DNA of 26,071 nt from Candidatus Saccharimonadota bacterium (GTDB lineage Bacteria > Patescibacteriota > Saccharimonadia > Saccharimonadales > JACDFO01), in contig JACDFO010000006.1 in the NCBI GenBank assembly GCA_013815785.1, forward strand, positions 1 through 26,071, written 5' to 3'. The position numbers and the translations under genes are program-made. Positions 1 through 6,717 of this stretch are shown one piece after another (position 1 is the stretch's first letter; each line of letters starts with the position of its first letter). The notes below the pieces were generated by a model, which had not been told where the DNA came from, did not search any database, and worked only from the letters and a program-made list of their open reading frames with translations.

Positions 1-40
1 CTCGGTTGAGTGTTTTGAAGCAAGCATCTAAGATATAACA

Positions 41-838
41 ATGACAATACTTGAAGCCATTATATTAGGGTTGGTGCAGGGGCTGACTGAGTTTATCCCG
101 GTTTCTAGCAGTGGCCACTTGGTACTTTTACATTCGGTATTTGGTTTGCAGCAAGACGGCTTGGCTTTTGATGTGGCGCTGCATATTGGAACGCTCTTGG
201 CGCTATGCATATTTTTTTATAAAGACATCATTTTATTAATCCAGGGAATATTGGGCCGCAATGACCATAAAAAATTAGCTTGGTTGATTGCTGCGGCTAC
301 CATTCCCGCCGTTATTGGGGGGGCATTACTACAAAATGAGGCGGAGACTAGCTTTCGGTCGGTTACTCTAGTAGCCATTAATTTAATTGTCGTTGCGCTG
401 TTAATGTTGGCCGCGGAGCGTTACGCAAAAAACCACTACAAGAGTTCGACAAGTTTGAAAAAAATACGCCCTGTGCAGGCGATGGCCATAGGTTTTGCCC
501 AGGTAATTGCCTTAATACCCGGTGTATCGCGCTCTGGTAGCACTATTACGACCGGTATTTTTGTTGGATTAGACAGGGTAGCTGCCACTAGGTTTTCGTT
601 TCTACTAGCCATTCCTATTACGTTTGGGGCAATTGCCAAAACTATGCTGGACGGAGGTGGCCAGCAGCTTAGTAACGAATTAGGCATTGTACTTGTGGGT
701 ATAAGAACGGCTTTTGTAAGTGGCTTGTTTGCGATACGCTTTCTGATTCAGTATTTGGCCAAACACGATTTGTCTGTATTCGCGTACTACCGGATATTGC
801 TGGGGGTTTTGGTGCTTGCTACGGTGGCCTTTCGGTAA
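41..838 (+). CDS. uppP: Undecaprenyl-diphosphatase UppP (BacA family)
   Basis: Integral membrane phosphatase that converts undecaprenyl pyrophosphate to undecaprenyl phosphate, recycling the lipid carrier for peptidoglycan and other envelope polymers. The 265-residue length is normal for the family. Both signature regions are present: the N-terminal stretch with QGLTEFIPVSSSGHL (about residues 13-27), holding the catalytic Glu and the Ser-rich loop, and the second PGVSRSGST motif (about residues 159-167) with its conserved Arg. Several hydrophobic helices follow the family pattern. No Shine-Dalgarno is visible before ATG 41. A TATAAC hexamer at 34-39 is too close to the ATG to be a useful -10 box for this start, so the promoter may lie upstream of the window. 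The gene is followed by a long hairpin element. Family assignment is secure. Confidence 0.95.
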   Translation: MTILEAIILGLVQGLTEFIPVSSSGHLVLLHSVFGLQQDGLAFDVALHIGTLLALCIFFYKDIILLIQGILGRNDHKKLAWLIAAATIPAVIGGALLQNEAETSFRSVTLVAINLIVVALLMLAAERYAKNHYKSSTSLKKIRPVQAMAIGFAQVIALIPGVSRSGSTITTGIFVGLDRVAATRFSFLLAIPITFGAIAKTMLDGGGQQLSNELGIVLVGIRTAFVSGLFAIRFLIQYLAKHDLSVFAYYRILLGVLVLATVAFR

Positions 839-979
839 AGTTTCTTGTGCCATTCGCTTAGGCGAATTCTTGGCGCCATGCACATTTTTCCGCTCAAATA
901 CTCCCGAGTAGTACCAATATGTACAGCTCGGTCCGCTTTTCACGGAGAAAATGCACTTGGCACTCAAGCACAAAAAACT
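839..979. repeat. Long imperfect hairpin element, copy 1
   Basis: A roughly 141-nt non-coding inverted-repeat element after uppP. The outer stem 839-850/968-979 pairs at 11 of 12 positions. A side hairpin (attcgc-ttag-gcgaat, 852-867) sits on the left arm. A long imperfect central stem (about 870-892 with 943-967) leads to an apical GTAC/GTAC stem near 911-924. The right arm 927-971 matches 33 of 45 ungapped positions of 9978-10022, and the left arm from 870 matches 25 of 34 positions from 9922, so the two elements are related in sequence as well as in shape. There is no run of T after the stem, so an ordinary terminator is unlikely. The 101-codon reading frame crossing it on the minus strand is not convincing as a gene. 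Confidence 0.7.
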
Positions 980-1003
980 CATCACTGCGCGTAAGCACCT
1001 TCA

Positions 1004-1033
1004 TTGACGGCGGTAATCTTAAAGAGGTATCAT
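1004..1033 (+). promoter_or_regulatory. Putative sigma70-type promoter for the gene at 1076
   Basis: TTGACG (1004-1009) and TATCAT (1028-1033) are separated by 18 nt, which predicts transcription starting near 1040. This is inferred from consensus only. Between it and the gene lies a possible mini-ORF, ATG 1032 to TGA 1049 (five codons), whose stop overlaps the alternative start ATG 1046. Confidence 0.4.
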
Positions 1034-1075
1034 GAGTTCTAGATTATGAATATTGAAAGAAGAGGAAAAAGGGGT

Positions 1076-1531
1076 ATGAAAAAGAAAATATTGATTGTTA
1101 TTACAGTGTTATTATTGATTGCTTCAGTAGGGGCGGCTGGCTATTACTTCAAAAAACATCGTGATTTGACGGCTAGATTCAATGATGTGGATGGCAAGTA
1201 CAACGAACTAATAAAGGACCCACAGGCAGCCCAGGCAGCTGAGGCACGTCGCTATGTCGAAGAAGTCGGTAAGGTGTATGATTTGCCGAAGGGCGAAGAG
1301 CCAAATGTGGCAACCGTTAGTGATAAGGAAAAGCTAAAGGACCAACCTTTCTTTGCTAAGGCTGAAAATGGTGATATCGCACTTATATATTCACAGGCGA
1401 AGCTAGCAGTTTTGTATCGCCCAAGCACTAAGCAATTAGTAAATGTTAGTTCAGTTACTATTCAAGAAGAGGCTCAACCTGCTCCGGACACTAATCCTGA
1501 TACCGCTCCAGAGACCCCACTATCTCCGTAG
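1076..1531 (+). CDS. Membrane-anchored protein of unknown function (151 aa)
   Basis: Not a family I can name, although similar proteins with a 'YDLPKGEEP' region followed by 'KLKDQPFF' seem familiar from CPR genomes. The N-terminus MKKKILIVIT begins a single membrane segment (about residues 4-25). A short coiled stretch follows, then a compact extracytoplasmic domain (about 55-130), then a Pro/Thr/Asp-rich tail. I chose ATG 1076 because AGAGGA at 1061-1066 is well placed as a ribosome binding site and the protein then starts with a typical basic signal-anchor. An in-frame ATG at 1046 would add ten residues, and the predicted transcription start near 1040 would make that form almost leaderless. 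Probably an envelope protein with its C-terminus outside. Confidence 0.8.
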   Translation: MKKKILIVITVLLLIASVGAAGYYFKKHRDLTARFNDVDGKYNELIKDPQAAQAAEARRYVEEVGKVYDLPKGEEPNVATVSDKEKLKDQPFFAKAENGDIALIYSQAKLAVLYRPSTKQLVNVSSVTIQEEAQPAPDTNPDTAPETPLSP

Positions 1532-1535
1532 TAAG

Positions 1536-1563
1536 TTGACATTAGCCGTAAGCATGCCACAAT
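1536..1563 (+). promoter_or_regulatory. Putative promoter with consensus -35 and extended -10
   Basis: A perfect TTGACA (1536-1541), a 16-nt spacer and CACAAT (1558-1563) preceded by TGC (extended -10). It predicts transcription starting near 1570, about 14 nt before ATG 1584. Confidence 0.5.
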
Positions 1564-1583
1564 AGCGTCTAAGGTAGCTATAG

Positions 1584-2294
1584 ATGAGCGCTCCAAAATA
1601 CAATTATGGTCATAAGCAAGCAAAACGTCGCCCACGCAAGGCGTTGGTGGTACTATTCAGTTCGCTTACGCTCATCGGTCTTATCGGCGGAATTATGTAT
1701 TTTGATCTGCGCAAGAATGTCGGCTCTGGCGTGGAAGGTGAAAGCCGGGTAGTGAGCCAAGTGCTGAGCGATAATGCAGGGCAGATTACGATAGATGAAC
1801 CAAATTACAGTTTAGAACTGCCAAGTGACTGGAAAGAAACTGGTCGTAATACTAATAATCTTTATACCAGCATTACTTGGCAGGCCACCACGAAGGGTAA
1901 GGACAATAGGTGGCTAACTTTGTATATGGATAGAATCCCGCTTGATACGCCGGTAAATCGGATAGTGACTCTGACAGTTCAAGATAATACACTTAAATTC
2001 AACGATGTTTCAGATAATTGCGCCAGTTTTACAGTCGGCGGTACATTTAACACAGGCCAAGCCTCTACTTTAAAACCCGCACTCACTAAGGTGAACAAGG
2101 TAGATTTTATATGTAATCTGCCACGAGTTAACGACAATGAAGTAGGCACAGGAACGGAAGGTTCTGTGAATTCGGTAACGGTAACGGGACCCAGTAAAGG
2201 AACACACAAGTATTTCTTTTTATATACCGATCGGAATTTCCAGCCTGATTACGGTCTGTTTTATGACGTATTGCGAAGCTTTAAGGCTAAGTAG
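1584..2294 (+). CDS. Membrane-anchored extracytoplasmic protein of unknown function (236 aa)
   Basis: I do not recognise the family. A basic N-terminus (about residues 1-19, rich in Lys/Arg) precedes one transmembrane segment (about 20-41). The rest is a soluble, presumably external domain with two Cys residues (NCASF and FICNL) that could form a disulfide. The segment 'ITIDEPNYSLELPSDWKET' resembles the start of small beta-rich lipoprotein-like domains, but this is only an impression. The ATG is preceded by AAGG about 9 nt upstream, and a good promoter lies at 1536-1563. The gene ends 6 bp before the end of the convergent gene at 2301, with no obvious terminator between them. Confidence 0.8.
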   Translation: MSAPKYNYGHKQAKRRPRKALVVLFSSLTLIGLIGGIMYFDLRKNVGSGVEGESRVVSQVLSDNAGQITIDEPNYSLELPSDWKETGRNTNNLYTSITWQATTKGKDNRWLTLYMDRIPLDTPVNRIVTLTVQDNTLKFNDVSDNCASFTVGGTFNTGQASTLKPALTKVNKVDFICNLPRVNDNEVGTGTEGSVNSVTVTGPSKGTHKYFFLYTDRNFQPDYGLFYDVLRSFKAK

Positions 2295-2300
2295 CCCGTT

Positions 2301-3302
2301 CTATACAATTGTGTCGCCTAGAGCGGTTGTTCCTATTGCCTTGGTGTTATATACGAATTTCTTTTCTGAAAGGGCCTGATTGAGAGTATCGGCGATGACT
2401 TCCATAACTCCATGGGCTTCGTGAGCATTAGAGACCGTTCGTAAGTCGCAGAACCTAAAGACAGGCTGCTCGTCGTCGAGCCACACAGCCATGGGAAGCA
2501 CGAATGTACTCGGTGCCTGCATCATTTTTATTGTGCCTTCGCTGATGGCCCCCATAATATAAGTGCTAGGGTCATCGGGGTTTTGTTTGTCCGTAGACCC
2601 GCTGCCTGCTACGCCAAGTAGATAGCCCGTAGATGAGCGTTGTCTTGAACTTATCAGATCACGGATATTGCGATTATGCGTATCAATCAAATCGGTCACA
2701 AAATCAAAGAGCTTGGAACGGTTCATGGAATCCGTTCGCGGGAAACTTAGAAAAATGTCACTGCAGCCTACTTTCAGTGCGTCAACGGCAGGTATGGATG
2801 GTGACCCTTTTTCTAATATATAACCGACGCGGCTTATCATTTTGCTGATTATAACACCGGTTTTAAAGTCGTAGCCTTGCTGGTCTAGCATGCAGTGCGG
2901 CCCGGCAAGACCTATGACGACATCAATAGTATCCCCGTGGTTGGTGACTAGTATGATGTTGTCGCCGCGTTGCAAGATATTGCCGTATTGCTCGAGCATT
3001 GCTTGGTGTTCCGGGCTTTTAAGGCTTTCTAAATAAGCCGGAAACCGGTGATCGGCCTGCTCAACAACATAGGCAACTGCATCTGCAGGCTGAGGATCTC
3101 CACCTACCCAGTAACAATCTAATTGCTGGGCGGGATACAGCCTAGGATTGGCGTCGAGTAGTTCCATGCGCCCATTAGATAGCATGATGTGCCGCCCGGC
3201 GAGTTCACCGTACTCCTCTAGAACAGCGAGTTCACGCTCCTGGTAACTAATTTTTTCAATCACAGAGCTATCGTATCGATATAATACTTCAGACACAAGC
3301 AT
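2301..3302 (-). CDS. Divergent acyltransferase-like protein (tentative, 333 aa)
   Basis: The fold assignment is tentative. The protein contains VTNHGDTID, which fits the HX4D catalytic motif of glycerolipid (PlsB/PlsC-type) acyltransferases. Further on, 'ISEGTIK' followed by 'TFVLPMAVWLD' resembles the EGT block and the following Pro block of that superfamily, in the right order. There is no signal peptide and no clear transmembrane helix. If correct, the protein would transfer an acyl group to a glycerophosphate-like acceptor at the membrane face, but the N-terminal 100 residues match nothing I know. The gene is transcribed divergently from the B12 riboswitch. It has no Shine-Dalgarno; a TATTAT hexamer about 15 nt upstream of the start suggests a very short leader. 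Confidence 0.8.
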   Translation of the reverse strand: MLVSEVLYRYDSSVIEKISYQERELAVLEEYGELAGRHIMLSNGRMELLDANPRLYPAQQLDCYWVGGDPQPADAVAYVVEQADHRFPAYLESLKSPEHQAMLEQYGNILQRGDNIILVTNHGDTIDVVIGLAGPHCMLDQQGYDFKTGVIISKMISRVGYILEKGSPSIPAVDALKVGCSDIFLSFPRTDSMNRSKLFDFVTDLIDTHNRNIRDLISSRQRSSTGYLLGVAGSGSTDKQNPDDPSTYIMGAISEGTIKMMQAPSTFVLPMAVWLDDEQPVFRFCDLRTVSNAHEAHGVMEVIADTLNQALSEKKFVYNTKAIGTTALGDTIV

Positions 3303-3349
3303 AAGCGACGGATTTAAATAATACTACATATAGCGTAGGCAGCGTGAGG

Positions 3350-3355
3350 TATACT
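3350..3355 (+). promoter_or_regulatory. Putative -10 box for the riboswitch transcript
   Basis: TATACT lies 6-7 nt before the point where the riboswitch sequence begins (about 3362). No good -35 is visible. Confidence 0.4.
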
Positions 3356-3361
3356 ACTAGG

Positions 3362-3490
3362 AGTTAACAATTATAAAGCTGGAATCAGGTGTAAATCCTG
3401 AACTGTGCCGCAACGGTAAGCTCAATGTATGAGTAAGTCCGATACAGCCGTAAAGTCTCCCGAGCAGGAGCGTGAAAACTGACTTTTCAC
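3362..3490 (+). promoter_or_regulatory. Cobalamin (B12) riboswitch
   Basis: The sequence follows the cobalamin riboswitch consensus. GGAATCAGGTG, a short linker, AAATCCTGA and ACTGTGCCGCAACGGTAA lie at 3381-3418. A variable hairpin (CTCA/TGAG, 3421-3433) follows, then AGTCCGATACAGCC at 3436-3449. Pairings fit the conserved core: GCTG 3378-3381 with CAGC 3445-3448, TCAGG 3385-3389 with CCTGA 3397-3401, and CCG/CGG around the CAA at 3408-3416. A hairpin with loop CGAGCA (3457-3470) is placed where the kissing-loop partner would be. A perfect 7-bp hairpin GTGAAAA/TTTTCAC (3472-3490) links the aptamer to the terminator. The ligand is inferred from family knowledge. Confidence 0.85.
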
Positions 3491-3491
3491 A

Positions 3492-3519
3492 CCCTTGCTC
3501 ATCTGGAGCAGGGGTTTTT
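3492..3519 (+). terminator. Intrinsic terminator of the B12 riboswitch expression platform
   Basis: A 9-bp stem 3492-3500/3506-3514 with a 5-nt loop is followed by five T (3515-3519). The 5' arm CTTGCTC (3494-3500) can instead pair with GAGCAGG (3462-3468) inside the aptamer's last hairpin. The two pairings exclude each other, as expected of an antiterminator/terminator switch. The 3' arm GGAGCAGGGG also holds the only Shine-Dalgarno-like sequence before ATG 3524, so termination and translation could both be affected. The expected behaviour, from family knowledge, is expression when cobalamin is scarce. Confidence 0.8.
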
Positions 3520-3523
3520 ATTT

Positions 3524-4684
3524 ATGGAGCGATTGGCTGAACGACCGAGGATTGAACAGCAGGACTTCAATCACGAGCAACGGTTGTATGATGATACGAC
3601 TACGTGGCTGGCAGAAGTATTGGACGGCAGCATGCGGACACCTTTTGAATACCGTTTCGATGGTCGTGAACTATATGCCCGTGACGGCAGTTCACTCAGA
3701 CCCATTTTTGATAACGCTATTGAAACAGCGCGTACATTTGGTTCAGATAAGACTTTTGAGCTTCGCAGGCGTTTAATTGAGGCTGAAGAATATACTGCAA
3801 TGATACAAATGGGCCATGGTGAATCACCAAACACCATGGTGGTTGTATCTGATTTTCCACCCGAGCTAATGAGTGCAAAAAAAGACACTGATGGTTATAA
3901 CGTCAGACGTAAGCAAACTATGCTTCGGGTTATAACCAGAAGGGCTGACGGAACATTGTTGATGCGTTCACAAAGCCTTGATATGAGCGATCGGACGGCT
4001 TTAGAGGCACTATATGCGGCTCTAGGGTTCGTGCCTGAGCCCGGGGAGTTGCTTGGCCAGCGAATACAACTTGAGTTGCCTGAGATGAACCAAGAATTTT
4101 TAACAGACCAGCTTATGGGTGTGTATGATCGATCACTAGCTAGCCGCTACGGTGGGCAGTATCATGCCGGTCGAAAATCCGAGCATTCAATGAATACCTA
4201 CGATTTCGTGCGAGCCCAAAATGATTTGATTGCAGAATTTGTGAACGGGTCAAAGTATGGAATCAACGAACGCTTATTGTATGACCTAGCTGCGGCCTTG
4301 CAAGCTCGGTATGAGCGAAACTCAGATAAAATAGCTATCTCCCAGTTGACTGAAATATTTACGGGCGATGCGCGTCAAGAAATGAGTTTAGCTGGGCAGT
4401 CGGCAGCTGCAAGCGGCAGAGTGTTTAGTGGCTGTGGCGCAAGCCTTGGGGCCTCAGGAGAGTCTACTGGTAATGCGCAGGATGAATTAAGCCAGCTTGG
4501 GTATGGTAGTAAGTCGGAAGAGACAGCAAAACTTCCCGCCAAGATCAGGTGCATTAATTGCAAAGAAAAAGTCGATAGTAAGAAAGTTGTAAAGCCAAAA
4601 AGTTGGTGCTGCCCAAGTTGCAAGTATGAAGTAGATATCTGCAGTGGCGCGGTAATCTGTGCTGGCAAGCGAACAAAAAGGTAA
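3524..4684 (+). CDS. Unknown protein with C-terminal zinc ribbon, under B12 riboswitch control (386 aa)
   Basis: I do not recognise this protein. It has no signal peptide and no membrane segment, so it should be cytoplasmic. Residues 1-300 are a charged, apparently globular region with a mixed alpha/beta stretch around residues 90-165. A Ser/Gly/Ala-rich linker (about 290-330) leads to a Cys-rich tail from about residue 343: CINC, then CCPSC, then two more Cys (DIC and VIC), a probable zinc-binding ribbon. The tail ends in basic residues. The start at ATG 3524 lies 4 nt after the T-run of the riboswitch terminator. nadD follows after 9 bp and could be co-transcribed. Expression is presumably raised when cobalamin is low, hinting at a role in B12 acquisition or in replacing a B12-dependent function, but nothing in the protein itself shows that. 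Confidence 0.85.
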   Translation: MERLAERPRIEQQDFNHEQRLYDDTTTWLAEVLDGSMRTPFEYRFDGRELYARDGSSLRPIFDNAIETARTFGSDKTFELRRRLIEAEEYTAMIQMGHGESPNTMVVVSDFPPELMSAKKDTDGYNVRRKQTMLRVITRRADGTLLMRSQSLDMSDRTALEALYAALGFVPEPGELLGQRIQLELPEMNQEFLTDQLMGVYDRSLASRYGGQYHAGRKSEHSMNTYDFVRAQNDLIAEFVNGSKYGINERLLYDLAAALQARYERNSDKIAISQLTEIFTGDARQEMSLAGQSAAASGRVFSGCGASLGASGESTGNAQDELSQLGYGSKSEETAKLPAKIRCINCKEKVDSKKVVKPKSWCCPSCKYEVDICSGAVICAGKRTKR

Positions 4685-4693
4685 AATATCTTT

Positions 4694-5305
4694 ATGAAAG
4701 ATATCGCGAGGCGCGTTGGCATTTATGCCGGAACTTTTGATCCGATTCATGCCGGCCATTTGACTTTTGCGCGCCATGCGATAGAGACATGCCAGCTAGA
4801 TAAGATATTCTTTTTGGTAGAGCCACGCCCACGACGAAAGCAAGGAGTTCGAGCTTTGCAGCACCGTGAAGAGATGGTACGGTTGGCAATTAAAGACCAG
4901 GCTGACTATGGCATGATAGTTCTGGAACAAGCTAATTTTAGCGTAGAAGAAACATTGCCAAAATTAAAAGCGCTGTTTAAAGGTGCCGAGCTGCATATGC
5001 TGCTCGGTGAGGACGTCTTTCAGCATTTGAATAGTTGGCCGCATGTCGAGGAGCTTTTGAACTCTACGAATTTTATCGTCGGTCTTCGAAGTGGCGATGA
5101 AGAAGTAATGCGACAACACCTGCACAGTATTGAAAAAGCCCGAGGCATAAGATTCAACACAACTTTTTTGGTTACCGAATATTTGGAAATCTCTTCTAGT
5201 AAGATTAGGCTTGCCTTAAAACATAATCAAAAACCAACCGGACATCTCAGCGTGTTAAAAAACTATATACAAGAAAATAAACTGTACACGACTTACCCAA
5301 AATAA
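4694..5305 (+). CDS. nadD: Nicotinate-nucleotide adenylyltransferase (NadD-like)
   Basis: Transfers AMP from ATP to nicotinate mononucleotide to make deamido-NAD, the central step of NAD synthesis. Visible motifs are GIYAGTFDPIHAGHL near the N-terminus (nucleotide-binding (T/H)xGH motif), HREEMVRLAI (about residues 56-65), a LLGEDVFQHLNSWP segment matching the family's GxD...W region, and the C-terminal SSSKIR motif that contacts ATP. The 203-residue length is normal. It starts 9 bp after the zinc-ribbon gene. TAAAAT at 4682-4687 lies 6 nt before the ATG, so it may also have its own leaderless promoter. Another adenylyltransferase such as CoaD is less likely, given the HRxEM motif and the length. 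The stop codon lies inside the left arm of a long inverted repeat. Confidence 0.85.
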   Translation: MKDIARRVGIYAGTFDPIHAGHLTFARHAIETCQLDKIFFLVEPRPRRKQGVRALQHREEMVRLAIKDQADYGMIVLEQANFSVEETLPKLKALFKGAELHMLLGEDVFQHLNSWPHVEELLNSTNFIVGLRSGDEEVMRQHLHSIEKARGIRFNTTFLVTEYLEISSSKIRLALKHNQKPTGHLSVLKNYIQENKLYTTYPK

Positions 5306-5448
5306 CACCTTCCTGGTGCCAAATAAGAACCGCTGCAAACTTCCATCTTTCTCTCGGCGTAGCTATGGCTACTCCTCAAGAAATCTAAAAGTTTTCGCTG
5401 GCTCATATTTACCACAGTAAATGCGTTATTTTGGGTAAGTCGTGTATA
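5283..5448. repeat. Long imperfect hairpin element, copy 2 (between convergent genes)
   Basis: A near-symmetrical inverted repeat of 166 nt with its dyad near 5365. The outermost arms 5285-5306 and 5425-5446 are perfectly complementary over 22 nt. The remaining arms pair at about 60 percent of positions without gaps down to an apical stem GTAGC/GCTAC. It covers the end of nadD on the left, and its right arm ends 2 bp before the last codons of mgtE. It could serve as a two-way transcription stop, but it lacks a standard stem plus T-run, and its size and shape match the elements at 839-979 and 9861-10033. It shares only short sequence (TGGTGCCAA-like) with those two. Confidence 0.75.
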
Positions 5449-5450
5449 CG

Positions 5451-6710
5451 TTAACGAAGAATAAGTTTGCCGAGACCTAGGAATGTCATAAAACCTATGA
5501 CGTCGGTAGCGGTTGTGATAAAGACGGTTGCCGAACTGGCCGGGTCTTTTTTGAGCTTGGTCATGATGAGCGGAATCATGGTGCCAAAAAAACCAGCGAC
5601 GAGTAAATTAACCACCATCGCCAGAGCTAATACAATCGCAATGCGGACATCGCGGTTAATGATGATGACTGCCAGAGCAACTATGACACCATTGATAATG
5701 CCGTTATAAAAACCAGCACCGACTTCGCTACGCAATGTTTTGCCTGCAGTTTTTAAGTCAATCTGCTTAAGAGAAATACCACGAACTACTACGGCCAGTG
5801 TCTGGGTAGCTGCGTTACCACCCATACCCGCAACAATAGGCATATAAACTGCCAGCAGTACGAATTGTGTCAGTGTTTCCTCGAATAAACCGACAGTAGC
5901 TGAGGCTAAAAATGCGGTTCCGAGGTTAATAATCAACCACTTATAACGGAACTTAACCTTGCGCCGTGTGTTATCCATGACACTCTCTTCATCGTTGATA
6001 CCGGCAAAGTCGTACAGCGAGGCCGATTCTTGCTCGTGCATCAGCTGCAAGACGTCGTCGGAAAATATAACTCCCAATATAGTGTCGTCGTCGTTCAGTA
6101 CAACGACTTTATCGTGCGGATGCGCCCGGAACATATCGATAACGTCGTCGTGGTCTGCAGCGTGGCTGATAGTCGGAGTCTTTTTGACATGCGTGGTTAT
6201 ATGGTCTTCTGGTTTGCCAAATGCAAGGCGGTGACTAGGCAAAGTACCAAGCAGCTGACTGCCTTCCACAACCAGAACTACTGGCGAGCGGCCAGTACGT
6301 CCTTCGTGCAGCTTAACTTTTTCAGCGACGGCTTTGATGCTTTGTTCTGGTTCGACCTGGATGTAGTCCAAGGTCATTAGCCCGGCTGCAGAGTTAGCGT
6401 CAAACTCTAATAGCTTCCCAAGCGTATCTTTGAGGCTTTGGCTGAGGCTTTGTATGATGCGTTCACGCTTCTTCGGCCCAACTAGCTGTAGTAAGTCAGT
6501 TGCTTCATCCGGATCAACTCGTTCGAGTAATGAAATAAGTTGTGGTTCGGACAGATTAGCCAGTACGTTTTTACGAACGTTTTTACTGAGCATATGGATA
6601 AGGTCAGCTTGTTCGGCCAGCGACAGATTTAAAAAGAGCTCAATACGTTTTTTAGGTTTAAATGACAAGTCATGAATTATTTCAGTTTTATTAGTGTTTT
6701 TATGATGCAT
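5451..6710 (-). CDS. mgtE: Magnesium transporter MgtE
   Basis: Mg2+ channel/transporter of the inner membrane, gated by intracellular Mg2+. Domain order matches the family: an N-terminal helical MgtE_N domain (about residues 15-130) with the 'DPDEATDLL' repeat, a tandem CBS pair (about 135-255), then five membrane helices (about 280-419). The pore signature PIVAGMGGNAATQT is intact. The 419-residue length is slightly shorter than typical (about 450). It starts 7 bp after the KefB-like gene on the same strand, so the two probably form an operon with linked roles in cation homeostasis. The ATG has no strong Shine-Dalgarno, so translation may be coupled to the upstream gene. Confidence 0.95.
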   Translation of the reverse strand: MHHKNTNKTEIIHDLSFKPKKRIELFLNLSLAEQADLIHMLSKNVRKNVLANLSEPQLISLLERVDPDEATDLLQLVGPKKRERIIQSLSQSLKDTLGKLLEFDANSAAGLMTLDYIQVEPEQSIKAVAEKVKLHEGRTGRSPVVLVVEGSQLLGTLPSHRLAFGKPEDHITTHVKKTPTISHAADHDDVIDMFRAHPHDKVVVLNDDDTILGVIFSDDVLQLMHEQESASLYDFAGINDEESVMDNTRRKVKFRYKWLIINLGTAFLASATVGLFEETLTQFVLLAVYMPIVAGMGGNAATQTLAVVVRGISLKQIDLKTAGKTLRSEVGAGFYNGIINGVIVALAVIIINRDVRIAIVLALAMVVNLLVAGFFGTMIPLIMTKLKKDPASSATVFITTATDVIGFMTFLGLGKLILR

Positions 6711-6717
6711 ATTCAGA

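Noticed and set aside
680..985. 101-codon frame on the minus strand
   Set aside because: It overlaps the end of uppP and hairpin element copy 1, and the translation has no recognisable or membrane-like character.
3495..3776. 93-codon frame over the riboswitch terminator
   Set aside because: It starts inside the terminator stem and runs out of frame within the zinc-ribbon gene, so it is a shadow frame.
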